From contig JAJFFG010000078.1 in the NCBI GenBank assembly GCA_021776825.1, positions 1 through 64,000 of the forward strand: a stretch of DNA of 64,000 nt, read 5' to 3'. Source of the stretch: Planctomycetota bacterium. GTDB taxonomy: Bacteria; Planctomycetota; JAJSAM01; JAJVHW01. The notes below the pieces were generated by a model. It was not told the DNA's origin. It worked only from the letters and a program-made list of their open reading frames with translations, and ran no database searches. Position numbers and translations under genes: made by a program. Below are positions 44,294 to 52,364 of this stretch, in pieces. Each line of letters begins with the position of its first letter. Position 1 is the first letter of the stretch.

Positions 44294-45375
44294 TCGCGCC
44301 GCGTCGTATCGACGTCGACGTGGCTCCGATGCCGTACGGCGTCACGATCGGATCGGGGCTCCTGGCGTCGCTCGGTGAGCGACTCCGTGCGGACCTCGAC
44401 CCCGGCCCGTGCGCGCTCGTCACCGACGAGGGCGTGGCGGCGACACCGCATGCCGATGCGGCGACCGATGGACTCCGCGCGGCGGGCTTCGAGCCGGTGC
44501 GCGTCGTCGTGCCGACGGGCGAGGCCGCGAAGACGCCACGCGTGGCGGGCTTCGTCTGGAGTGCGCTCGCTGCCGCCGGCCTTGGCCGGGACCGCTGCGT
44601 GGTCGCCGTCGGAGGAGGCGCGGTGGGGGATCTCGCGGGCTTCGCCGCCGCAACGTGGATGCGCGGTGTCGATCTCGTGCACGTGCCGACGACGGTGCTG
44701 GCGATGGCCGACAGCAGCGTCGGTGGGAAGACCGGCGTGAACCTCTCCGCCGGCAAGAACCTGGTGGGAGCCTTTCACCAGCCCCGTGCCGTGCTGGCGG
44801 ACGTCGACACGCTGACCACCCTGCCGCGTCGCGACGTCGCATCGGGGCTCGCGGAGGTCGTGAAGTGTGCGGTGCTCGCCGATCGGGCGGCGCTCGCGAC
44901 GCTGAGCCAGAACGCCGTCGCGCTGCTGAAGGGCGCGCCGGGCCCGCTCGTCGACGCTGTCTCGCTCGGCGTGCGCGTGAAGGCCGAGATCGTGGCCGCC
45001 GATCCCTTCGAGCGCAGCGGGCGTCGCGCGCTGCTGAACCTCGGGCACACCACGGGTCATGCGCTGGAGACGGTCACCGGTCACGGCGTGTTGCGGCATG
45101 GCGAGGCCGTCGCGATCGGCCTCGTCGTCGCCGCGCGTCTCGCAGCAGCGCGCGGCAGCGGCCCGGCGGATCTCGTGACTACGCTGGAGGATCTGCTCAT
45201 CGCGCTCGAGCTGCCGATCGCCGTGCCGGATGGCGTGGATCCAGAACACGTCGTCGCGGCCACTGCGCTCGACAAGAAGCGCGCAGCGGGCGAGCGCCGC
45301 ATGGTGCTGCCGACGCTGGACGGAGCTGAGGTGGTCCCGGTGACCGACGACGCGCTGCGCGCCGCGCTCGCGTAG
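44290..45375 (+). CDS. aroB: 3-dehydroquinate synthase
   Basis: A 361-residue protein from a GTG that overlaps the previous stop. It shows the NAD-binding GGGAVGDLAGFAAATW, the substrate segment DSSVGGKTGVN, and the metal ligands in NLGHTTGHALE and HGEAVAIG. AroB carries out the second step of the shikimate pathway. No other aro gene is adjacent. The start gives full length for the family. Confidence 0.95.
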   Translation: MIAPRRIDVDVAPMPYGVTIGSGLLASLGERLRADLDPGPCALVTDEGVAATPHADAATDGLRAAGFEPVRVVVPTGEAAKTPRVAGFVWSALAAAGLGRDRCVVAVGGGAVGDLAGFAAATWMRGVDLVHVPTTVLAMADSSVGGKTGVNLSAGKNLVGAFHQPRAVLADVDTLTTLPRRDVASGLAEVVKCAVLADRAALATLSQNAVALLKGAPGPLVDAVSLGVRVKAEIVAADPFERSGRRALLNLGHTTGHALETVTGHGVLRHGEAVAIGLVVAARLAAARGSGPADLVTTLEDLLIALELPIAVPDGVDPEHVVAATALDKKRAAGERRMVLPTLDGAEVVPVTDDALRAALA

Positions 45376-45425
45376 ACGCTCCATCTGCGCCCGCGCCGCG
45401 CCGATGGTCAGGGTGGAGCGCCCTC

Positions 45426-46148
45426 GTGAATCCGGACCCGCCGCCCTCGTCCCGCATGCCGCATGGCTTCGTCACCCTCGTCGTTCTGCTCGTGCTCGGC
45501 GCGATCTACGGCGCGCTCGGCGTGGCGCGCGACCACGTCAGCATCCGAGCGCGCTCGAGGCTCGACGGGGTTGTCCGATGGTGGCCGTGGCGCTCTAACA
45601 TCGGGCACGGGAGCGAGGTCGACGCGGTCGTCACGCTGCGCAATCTCGCGTCCGCGCAGGCGCAGTTCTCGGCCTCCGCTGCCGTCGACCGGGATCGCGA
45701 CGGACTCGGGGAGTTCGGGACGTTCGCGGAACTGAGCGGCGCTGTCGCTCTGCGTGGTCGCGGCATCTCACTCAACCCGCCGGTTCTCTCCGGGGTCTTT
45801 CGCACAGGGAGCGCCGGAGGCGTCGTCCGGCGCAGCGGCTACGAGCTTCGCCTTCACCTGCCGACGAGTGACGGCGTCGCAGGCGTCGATGGAGTCGATG
45901 CCGATCCGGATGCGTCCGAACGGCGCTGGTGCGCCTATGCGTGGCCGACGCGATTCGACTACTCGGGGCTCCGCACCTTCGCCATCGACCACAACGGCGA
46001 GATCTGGGCGACGACGTCGGAGCTCTATGACGGTCCGAGTGGCCCCGCGCCCGATGCGGCGTACGCGCCGGATGCTGGCGGGCAGATCGGTGACGCGATG
46101 TCCGGCATTGTCGGCGCGGACGGCAACGTCTGGCGACGCATCAACTGA
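45426..46148 (+). CDS. Pseudopilin-like exported protein
   Basis: A 240-residue protein from a GTG with GGAG upstream. One hydrophobic segment near the N-terminus (GFVTLVVLLVLGAIYGALG) is followed by a helix and a beta-rich domain: VDAVVTLRNLASAQAQFSAS, DRDRDGLGEFGTFAEL and YAWPTRFDYSGLRTFAIDH. This order is typical of the type-II-secretion-pseudopilin-like proteins common in planctomycetes, but the prepilin cleavage signal (G followed by F-x-x-x-E) is not complete. It follows aroB by 50 bp. Confidence 0.65.
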   Translation: MNPDPPPSSRMPHGFVTLVVLLVLGAIYGALGVARDHVSIRARSRLDGVVRWWPWRSNIGHGSEVDAVVTLRNLASAQAQFSASAAVDRDRDGLGEFGTFAELSGAVALRGRGISLNPPVLSGVFRTGSAGGVVRRSGYELRLHLPTSDGVAGVDGVDADPDASERRWCAYAWPTRFDYSGLRTFAIDHNGEIWATTSELYDGPSGPAPDAAYAPDAGGQIGDAMSGIVGADGNVWRRIN

Positions 46149-46153
46149 CACCT

Positions 46154-46388
46154 GGCAGGCTGTCGGAGCTGCGGCCTCGACGGGCCACCCAGCATGGCGC
46201 GACAGCCTGCCAGCCATAGGCCGACTGGGTGCCGAGCGGCGGCGAACGGCCGTGCGGCCGGGCCGCGTGCGGGCCCAGGTGCTGATGCGGACGGTCCCGA
46301 GCGGATCTGTCGACGACGTCCCTGACTAGCCGCCTGTCGCGCCGGCGGTCTCTCGCACGGCGACGCCGCAACTCCGACAGGCGGCTAG
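46154..46388. repeat. Dispersed two-hairpin element, family I, copy B
   Basis: Left hairpin: GGCAGGCTGTCG (46154-46165) with a 12-bp perfect complement (46200-46211). Right hairpin: CTAGCCGCCTGTCG (46326-46339) with a 14-bp perfect complement (46375-46388). Compared with copy A the outer part of the right stem changed on both sides together, keeping pairing. The right hairpin resembles the reverse complement of the left one. Confidence 0.85.
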
Positions 46389-46392
46389 CTGT

Positions 46393-46425
46393 GTAACCTT
46401 CGCGTCTCCCACGCGTCCCTCTCCT
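46393..46425 (+). promoter_or_regulatory. dprA leader shared with comF
   Basis: The 33 bases before the dprA GTG match the comF leader (20299-20332) as described there. It starts five bases after element B ends. No Shine-Dalgarno sequence is visible. Confidence 0.6.
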
Positions 46426-47526
46426 GTGGTGCAGGACGATCCCGAGGATCCAGAGGTGCTGGCACGGCTGCGTCTGGCGCACACGCCTGGCGTGACGCCG
46501 CGCGCGGCCTGTCGTCTCGTGGCGGCGTGTGGATCGGCCCGGGCGGGACTTGCGGCGGGGCGCGGCACGTGGAAACGCGTGCTCGGTGCGGCCCGTACCG
46601 ACGCGCTCGCCGCCGGACCGTCGGAGGATGATGCGCGACGCGAGCTCGCCCGTGTTCGGCGAGGCGGCGCCCAGATCCTCGTTCCCGGTTCGGCGGGCTG
46701 GCCCGAGTCGCTCGACGAGCTCTCCGACCCGCCCCTCATCCTGCACGCTCTCGGCGACCTCGTGCCGGCGGACGTCCGCGGCGTGGCGATCGTGGGCGCT
46801 CGCCGCGCGTCGGCGTACGGACGCTCGCAGGCGCGACGGCTCGCGACCGAACTCGCGGCGCTCGGGATCACCGTGGTCTCGGGCATGGCTCGCGGTGTCG
46901 ACGGCGCGGCACATCGGGCCGCGCTCGACGCCGGCGGCCGAACGGTGGCCGTGCTGGGTGCGGGGCTCGCCCGACCGTATCCGCCGGAGCACGCGGCGCT
47001 CATGGGCGACATCTCACGCGGCGGCGTCGTGTTGACCGAGTTCGCTCTCGACATGCCGCCGCTCGCGCATCACTTCCCGCGTCGGAACCGGCTCCTCGCG
47101 GCGCTCTCACGGGCGGTGATCGTGGTCGAGGCCGGCGAGCGCTCCGGCTCGCTGATCACCGCGGATCACGCGCTTGACCTGGGACGCGACGTTCTGGCGG
47201 TTCCAGGACGAGTCGACTCGCCAGGTAGCCGCGGCACGCACCGCCTGCTCCGCGAGGGCGCGGCGCTCTGCGACGGCGTGGCGGACGTGCTCCGGGCGCT
47301 GGGGCTCGAGCCGGACGAGACCACTCCGGACGCCGGCGAGCGTGAACTCGGCCGCACCGCCACGGAACGGCGACTCCTCGCGGCGCTTCGTGGCGAGGAT
47401 CTCGACGCGGATGCGCTTCTGGAGGCGGCGGGAGTGGCCCTCGCAGACGGCCTTGCTGCGATCACCGCGCTGGAGTTGCGCAACGTCGTCCGACTCGGGG
47501 CCGACGGGCGCTACTCGCGATCGTGA
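46426..47526 (+). CDS. dprA: DNA-processing protein DprA
   Basis: A 366-residue protein from a GTG. The Rossmann-like core is clear: VAIVGARRASAYGRSQARR, TVVSGMARGVDGAAHRAAL, and FPRRNRLLAALSRAVIVVEA followed by SGSLITADHAL. A SAM-like N-terminal and a winged-helix C-terminal region (about 310-360) flank it. DprA protects incoming single strands and loads RecA during transformation. Together with comF, addAB and recJ it gives this window a DNA uptake and recombination theme. Confidence 0.94.
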   Translation: MVQDDPEDPEVLARLRLAHTPGVTPRAACRLVAACGSARAGLAAGRGTWKRVLGAARTDALAAGPSEDDARRELARVRRGGAQILVPGSAGWPESLDELSDPPLILHALGDLVPADVRGVAIVGARRASAYGRSQARRLATELAALGITVVSGMARGVDGAAHRAALDAGGRTVAVLGAGLARPYPPEHAALMGDISRGGVVLTEFALDMPPLAHHFPRRNRLLAALSRAVIVVEAGERSGSLITADHALDLGRDVLAVPGRVDSPGSRGTHRLLREGAALCDGVADVLRALGLEPDETTPDAGERELGRTATERRLLAALRGEDLDADALLEAAGVALADGLAAITALELRNVVRLGADGRYSRS

Positions 47527-47544
47527 ACGATGCGGTCTGGCTCA

Positions 47545-47768
47545 CATCGTTCACGAGGACGCCACGCCTGACGTCCCCGAGCACGCGATCTCCCGCCCCG
47601 GCGCCGCTTCACAACTGGATCAAAGGTGCGTGCGCGTCTCCGGAACGAGAGCTCACACACTCGGAGCCGCCAGGACAGCGTGCGACGGGCGTTCCGGACA
47701 CGCAACGGTCAGAACCCCACGCTGATCGTCGAACTCGCCGCGTTCGCGCGACGCCCTCGTGAACGATG
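47545..47768. repeat. Dispersed inverted-repeat element, family II, copy Q
   Basis: 224 bp with 13-bp perfect inverted arms: CATCGTTCACGAG (47545-47557) and its complement (47756-47768). An extra copy of the arm lies at 47521-47532, so the left side can also form a local hairpin that includes the dprA stop. The core matches copy P; the right end matches copy R for about 50 bp. The GGGCTAG at its right end supplies the stop codon of the small gene at 47773-47898. Confidence 0.85.
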
Positions 47769-47772
47769 CGGG

Positions 47773-47898
47773 CTAGGACCGCCAACTAGTGGAGAGGTAG
47801 GCGTACGCGCCGTACGCCAGCGCCCACCCCACGGCGAGGGCGACCGCTGCCACGATGATCATGAAGACGACATCCCGTCGTCGTGGTTGTTCGCTCAC
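47773..47898 (-). CDS. Very small single-pass membrane protein
   Basis: A 41-residue protein from a GTG at 47898: a basic start (SEQPRRRD), one transmembrane segment (VVFMIIVAAVALAVGWALAY), then a short tail ending in TSWRS. The pattern of positive residues inside suggests the N-terminus is cytoplasmic. It is convergent with dprA across element Q and lies upstream of nothing obvious. The small size and lack of homologue knowledge keep confidence moderate. Confidence 0.5.
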   Translation of the reverse strand: MSEQPRRRDVVFMIIVAAVALAVGWALAYGAYAYLSTSWRS

Positions 47899-47958
47899 AC
47901 GTCTCCACATGCTGGAACTTGACCAGTTCCGCCATTCCCACCGGGAGTGTGCCTCGCG

Positions 47959-48513
47959 TTACGCTTCGGGGCAAGAGGGCTGCGACCCGGCCGCGAGCCC
48001 AAAGTGATCGTGGAGCGCCCGTCGCGAGGAGTCGAAGGCGAGGTCGGCCCAGGGGACATCCTCTGGAGCGTACCAGGCAGCCTCGAGTGCATCATCGCCC
48101 GCGACGAGTGTGGCCGAGGCGACCGAGGCGCTCCATGCGACGACCACGATGCCGGTCCCGACTGCCGCCCCCTCGCCCTCGTCCGCCGGGTAACTGTAGA
48201 TGCCCAGGAAACGCCCGAGCGTGACCTCGAGGCCCGTCTCTTCGTGCGTCTCGCGCACGGCGCACTGCTCGACGGTCTCATCGATCTCCTGGTACCCGCA
48301 GGGGAACGAGAGCAATCCGATGCCCGGCTCGACGCCGCGGCGGATCAGAGCGATTCGCCCCTCATGCTCCGGCACAGTGCCGGCGGCGACCTTGGGGTTC
48401 ATGTAGAGGACGAAGCCGCAGGCTCCGCAGACGTTCCGCAGTCGCGAGTCGAGCTCGGGAATGCGTCGAACGAGCGCTCCGGCGCAGCGGGGGCAGAACC
48501 GCGCCAGCCGCAT
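47959..48513 (-). CDS. Nudix hydrolase with zinc ribbon
   Basis: A 184-residue protein. The Nudix box fits the consensus exactly (G73, E79, R87-E88, E91-E92, G94: GYQEIDETVEQCAVRETHEE, then TGL). An N-terminal zinc ribbon uses Cys7, Cys10, Cys29 and Cys32, as in NADH pyrophosphatase NudC-type and related ADP-ribose hydrolases. Its start is four bases from the end of the small gene upstream on the same strand, forming a three-gene minus-strand operon. Confidence 0.88.
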   Translation of the reverse strand: MRLARFCPRCAGALVRRIPELDSRLRNVCGACGFVLYMNPKVAAGTVPEHEGRIALIRRGVEPGIGLLSFPCGYQEIDETVEQCAVRETHEETGLEVTLGRFLGIYSYPADEGEGAAVGTGIVVVAWSASVASATLVAGDDALEAAWYAPEDVPWADLAFDSSRRALHDHFGLAAGSQPSCPEA

Positions 48514-48516
48514 GTC

Positions 48517-48717
48517 TCAGCCCTGGGCCTGCGCCACCGACAGGACGAGCTCGACGCAGACCACCAGGAGCGCAATCCCGCCTGCCAGCGCGACGAAGCT
48601 CTTGAGCGACTCGCGCACGACCCCGTGCAGACTCGTCGCCCGCATGGCGCCGATCACCATGCTCACGGCCATGCAGACGATGAGGAAGAAGGTCAGTCGG
48701 GCCGCGAGGTCGTTCAT
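48517..48717 (-). CDS. Small two-pass membrane protein
   Basis: A 66-residue protein with hydrophobic segments at about 6-24 (LTFFLIVCMAVSMVIGAM) and 40-62 (FVALAGGIALLVVCVELVL). The ATG overlaps the stop of the gene upstream (ATGA). No family was recognised. Confidence 0.7.
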   Translation of the reverse strand: MNDLAARLTFFLIVCMAVSMVIGAMRATSLHGVVRESLKSFVALAGGIALLVVCVELVLSVAQAQG

Positions 48718-49136
48718 CCGATGGTCTCGACCTGACTCGGATCGGGCGTCGCGGTCTCGTCGGCTGGGTCGCCGCGCCGGCAGCGCGCCCAGACATCGGC
48801 GATGGCCATCAGGTTGAGGAGGCCGGCGACGGCGGTGTAGAGCACCCCGACGCTGCGGTGAGGCAGGTGGCGGGTGATGACGACGTCCTCGGTCAGCAGC
48901 GTCGCGAAGGCCGTCGGCAACGCCGCGAGGGACTGCAAACCGAAGTACCACGAGTGACGCACGGGGCTGACGTTCTCGTATCCGGCCAGGTGCATGCCGA
49001 GCACGAAGAGCGGCAGAACCGCGCCCGCCACGAACAGAGCCGGCCACGGGCGACGAATGAAGAGATGCCCGCCGCCCGGCACGAGCCAGGCCAGCAGCAC
49101 AGCGAGGCCAGGCCGGGGGGGCTCGTTACGCGTCAT
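48714..49136 (-). CDS. Small polytopic membrane protein (DUF6677-like)
   Basis: A 140-residue protein from the ATG at 49136. The opening LAVLLAWLVPGGGHLFIRRPWPALFVAGAV is the layout of TM2/DUF6677-type proteins: a first membrane helix with the PGxGH turn, a basic loop and a second helix. Two further hydrophobic segments follow. It heads the operon with the 66-residue protein and the Nudix hydrolase and is divergent from the thioesterase gene, 54 bp apart. Confidence 0.7.
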   Translation of the reverse strand: MTRNEPPRPGLAVLLAWLVPGGGHLFIRRPWPALFVAGAVLPLFVLGMHLAGYENVSPVRHSWYFGLQSLAALPTAFATLLTEDVVITRHLPHRSVGVLYTAVAGLLNLMAIADVWARCRRGDPADETATPDPSQVETIG

Positions 49137-49190
49137 GTCGACGGCCGAACTTAGCCACCCGGCACCGACGCCCGGAGTATCTTCGGCCCC

Positions 49191-49604
49191 GTGCACACGA
49201 CTCCTCTCCGAGTTCGCTTCGACGAGGTCGACTCGATGGGGATCGTGCACCACCCGCGGTACCTCGTGTACTTCGAGATCGCACGCACCCAGTACCTGCG
49301 CGACCTGGGACTTCCGTACGCATCGCTGATCGCAGCCGGGCTGCATCTGGCCGTCATCGAGGCTGGAGCGCGCTACCTGCGCCCGGCGAGATACGACGAC
49401 GAGATCACCGTCCACACTCGCTGCACGGAGTGCGGACGCATTCGCCTCTGCCTCGAGTACGAGGTCCGTCGCGGCGCTGAACTTCTCGCCACCGGCCTGT
49501 CCCGTCACGCCGGCGTCGGCGACGATGGCAGGCCGCGGCGCCTGCCGCCGGAGATCCGTGATCTGCTCGCGGGGGAAGCCGCCGCAGTGACGAACGCGGA
49601 ATAG
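49191..49604 (+). CDS. Hotdog-fold acyl-CoA thioesterase
   Basis: A 137-residue protein from a GTG. The sequence RFDEVDSMGIVHHPRYLVYF matches the YbgC/4HBT active-site region, with the catalytic Asp at residue 14 and the DxMGxVxxxxY pattern. Such enzymes hydrolyse acyl-CoA or 4-hydroxybenzoyl-CoA thioesters. The following lipoprotein gene begins almost at its stop. Confidence 0.9.
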   Translation: MHTTPLRVRFDEVDSMGIVHHPRYLVYFEIARTQYLRDLGLPYASLIAAGLHLAVIEAGARYLRPARYDDEITVHTRCTECGRIRLCLEYEVRRGAELLATGLSRHAGVGDDGRPRRLPPEIRDLLAGEAAAVTNAE

Positions 49605-49632
49605 CGTGACTTCGGAGGCGTCCAACTCACCC

Positions 49633-50589
49633 ATGCGCTCGACCACCCGTCTGCTGCTCTCGTTCGCTCTTCTTCTGCCGCTCGCCGGCTGCGTCAGCTC
49701 GTCCGACGACCCGACCATCATCTCGGAGGAGACGAAGTCCTCCTCGGTCACGGCCGAGATGGAGATCGGCCGCACCTTGCAGATCCTGGACCGCCAGGTC
49801 GACAAGGTGGTCAGCCTGCGGTCGCAGCCCGGCCAGCAGGCATTCGCCGAGCGTAAGATCACCGAGTCGGCGCTCCGGGCAGCCGTGGGGCAGAACACGG
49901 ATGCGCTCCTCGCTGTGGTTGCCGATCGGACGGAACCCGGCCGTCGGCGGATCGCCGCGAAGGCGCTCGCGTACGCCGACGACCCGCGCGTGGTACCGGC
50001 GCTCGCGATGGCGCTCTCCGCCGAGCCCGACTCGCGTGTGCTCGTGAACGCGCTCTATGCGCTCGCGACGATCCGCAGCGCGGACACGCCCACGCGGCCG
50101 GTCGTCGAACTGGCGAGTCACGTGAGTGCCGACGTTCGCAATCACGCGCTCATGGTTCTCTCGCACGTCATCCTCGCGCGTCGTCGGGCCGGCAAGTCGC
50201 CCCTCGATACGAGTGACCGACAGCTCTTTGGCCCCGCGCTGGAGCTCTCGCTGTTTGATCCCCAGGACCCGTTCGTCCGCGGACACGCCGCGGCATGTGC
50301 CGGCGCGCTCGGCGACCCGCGACTCGTCGACACGCTCCTGAACCTCCTGCGCGACAGCCACCCGTTCGTCCGCACGCGGACCGCCATCGCTCTCTCGCGG
50401 ATCGGCGACCTGAAGGCGATGCCGGCCCTCGCGTCGATCATCGACGACACCCCGCGCGGCTCGACCCGCAGCGCCGTCGTGACCGCGCTGGAGGCGTTGG
50501 TGGAGCGCTCCGGCAACACGGTCCCGCCGACGCTCGGAGAGAGCGAGGCCAGCTGGAAGCAGTTCTTGAGAAACACGTACGGCCGCTAG
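49633..50589 (+). CDS. HEAT-repeat lipoprotein
   Basis: A 318-residue protein from the ATG at 49633; a GTG at 49606 would add nine residues. The signal RSTTRLLLSFALLLPLAGC ends in an L-A-G-C lipobox. After a Ser-rich linker there are about five HEAT/PBS-like repeats, for example RRRIAAKALAYADDPRVVPA and GDPRLVDTLLNLLRDSHPFV. It is probably an envelope scaffold. The stop codon lies inside the left arm of element S. Confidence 0.8.
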   Translation: MRSTTRLLLSFALLLPLAGCVSSSDDPTIISEETKSSSVTAEMEIGRTLQILDRQVDKVVSLRSQPGQQAFAERKITESALRAAVGQNTDALLAVVADRTEPGRRRIAAKALAYADDPRVVPALAMALSAEPDSRVLVNALYALATIRSADTPTRPVVELASHVSADVRNHALMVLSHVILARRRAGKSPLDTSDRQLFGPALELSLFDPQDPFVRGHAAACAGALGDPRLVDTLLNLLRDSHPFVRTRTAIALSRIGDLKAMPALASIIDDTPRGSTRSAVVTALEALVERSGNTVPPTLGESEASWKQFLRNTYGR

Positions 50590-50829
50590 CCCGGACTATT
50601 CACGACGACTCACCCACCTGAGCGATCCAGACCGCCGATTTCGGCGTTGCGCCTCCTCCGAGACGGAACGGCATCGCAGTTGTCGGCGCGCCCTGATCTC
50701 GACGATCTGTCCTCGCTCAGGACGGGCCACTCGGCGCGAGCCGTGGCCCCCGCATCCAGGCGGCTCCTGTACTCCCGGACGACTGTCGTCACGGAGTGCG
50801 CGAGCCTCATGAATAGTCCGAGCTAGCGG
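50583..50829. repeat. Long inverted-repeat element S
   Basis: A 247-bp segment with 23-base inverted ends (50583-50605 and 50807-50829) that match at 21 positions. They share CGGACTATTCA and carry CTAGC near the tips, as the family I and II elements do. The interior is not clearly related to either family. No gene is supported between 50590 and 50975; the part from 50830 to 50975 holds only the upstream region of the next gene. Confidence 0.75.
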
Positions 50830-50975
50830 CCAGCCGTCGATGGATCGCGACGCGGGAGTGAGTCGTCGGGAGACGCCCTCGCGACCGACGCCCGTGTCGA
50901 GCGAGCGAGGGGTTGAGTCCCAACAGTTCCCGTGGAATGGTCAGTTGGGGGGAGTGGCTGACCGAAGAAGGGGGT

Positions 50976-52364
50976 ATGCGGGCCTGGATGCGCCTGATCG
51001 CTCTCGTGCTGCTCCTCCTCGCCGCCCCGGCGATGGCGGAGGATGTGCTCGTACTGTCGTCCGGGCGGGAGCTGCGAGGACGGGTCGTCGAGGAGACGCA
51101 GTCGAAGGTCCGCTTCGAGACTGGCAGCGGATCGATCTGGTACCCGCGGGACCGCATCCGCGAGGTGCGCAAGGGCGTCGATCCGGTCGTCAAGGCCGCC
51201 CCGACGGTCCGCGAGGAGCACGCCGTGCTCTACGCCGGCGAGCGCCGGGTGGGCGCCCGCACGTTGCGCGTGGTCGACCGTGACGACGGCATCCAGTTCG
51301 AGGAGCACGTCGTGTTCCTCGACGACTCCGGGAGGCCGGAGCTCGACGTGCGCACGATCGAGCGTTGCGACGCCGACTTCCGCCCCGTGTTCTTCCAGGT
51401 CCAGGAGAGACATGGGCTGGAGCCCGGCGGTGACGAGCAGGGCGGTGGCGAGCAGGGCGCTGACGAGCAAGCACGACTCGTGCGCGGCGACGTGGCGGGC
51501 ACGACTCTGTTGCTCAAGATCTCGCGCGACGGGAAGACGACACGCGAGTCGGGACCGATGCCGTTGCGCGCCCGCTTCTCGTTCGCGGCGCGGGAGCTGT
51601 TCCTGCGCGAGCACTCGGCCGTGGATGGTCAGTTCGGTGCCGAGGTGTTCGACGTCCGCGACCGTCGCTGGCGCTCCGTGATCTACCGGGACGGTGGCTC
51701 ACGTGCGGTGGAGGAGGACGGCCAGGTTGCGCGCGTGCGGATCGTCCGCCGCCGTCGTGGCGACATCGACGAGATCGAGTGGGTGGATGCGGAGCTCCGC
51801 ACCCGCCTCGCCGACCTGAACGGCGCCGAACTGCGCGCGCATGCCGCCGCGGCCGATGTCGTCGCCGCGATTGCCCGCGGCGAGGGCGACGGCGTCACCG
51901 GGCCGGACAGCGCGGCAAAGACCCGGTTCGCCGACCCGGAGCACGGCTTCGCGATCGGCAAGCCCGATCCGTCGTGGACGTTCGAGGAGCCGCCCGTGCG
52001 CGGTGCGTCAGCGCTCCTCTCGGTGCGCAACCCCCCGCTCTCGGCCAGCGTCGACGTGCTGCGCGACGAGGCCCCCCCGGAGGACCTCTCGATCCAGCGT
52101 GCCGCGGAGTCGCTGCAACGTCTCCTACGTGCCCACGCCACCGAGGTCCGCGTGCTCCGCGACGGCTACGAGGGCGAAGGCGCAGAGCGCTGGTATTGGC
52201 TCGAGGCGACGGCAACGACCAAGGGCGAGCGCACACACACGATCGCGCGCGTCCACGTGAAGTCGCGTCGCATTTACCGCCTGCTCGCCGCGTGTCCCGC
52301 CGAGCACATCGATGCCGTCCGGCCCGACCTCGAAGCGATCCTCGACTCGTTCGAGCAGCTCTAG
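50976..52364 (+). CDS. Exported hypothetical protein
   Basis: A 462-residue protein from the ATG at 50976 with a clear signal peptide (MRAWMRLIALVLLLLAAPAMA, cut before ED). Residues 24-60 look like a small beta motif common at the N-terminus of planctomycete exported proteins (DVLVLSSGRELRGRVVEE). The remainder is mixed alpha/beta with no recognised family. A 15-bp repeat (51426-51470) gives GGDEQ-GGGEQ-GADEQ. Its stop overlaps the stop of the histidine kinase gene: both use the shared CTAG at 52361-52364. Confidence 0.75.
   Translation: MRAWMRLIALVLLLLAAPAMAEDVLVLSSGRELRGRVVEETQSKVRFETGSGSIWYPRDRIREVRKGVDPVVKAAPTVREEHAVLYAGERRVGARTLRVVDRDDGIQFEEHVVFLDDSGRPELDVRTIERCDADFRPVFFQVQERHGLEPGGDEQGGGEQGADEQARLVRGDVAGTTLLLKISRDGKTTRESGPMPLRARFSFAARELFLREHSAVDGQFGAEVFDVRDRRWRSVIYRDGGSRAVEEDGQVARVRIVRRRRGDIDEIEWVDAELRTRLADLNGAELRAHAAAADVVAAIARGEGDGVTGPDSAAKTRFADPEHGFAIGKPDPSWTFEEPPVRGASALLSVRNPPLSASVDVLRDEAPPEDLSIQRAAESLQRLLRAHATEVRVLRDGYEGEGAERWYWLEATATTKGERTHTIARVHVKSRRIYRLLAACPAEHIDAVRPDLEAILDSFEQL
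51426..51470. repeat. Three tandem 15-bp units in the exported protein gene
   Basis: Units of type GGCGGTGACGAGCAG, in frame, encoding GGDEQ, GGGEQ and GADEQ in an otherwise ordered region. Confidence 0.9.

Noticed and set aside
47523-47762. 79-residue frame resembling part of a frame at 36376-36858
   Set aside because: The similarity comes from the family II repeat element, not from a shared protein.
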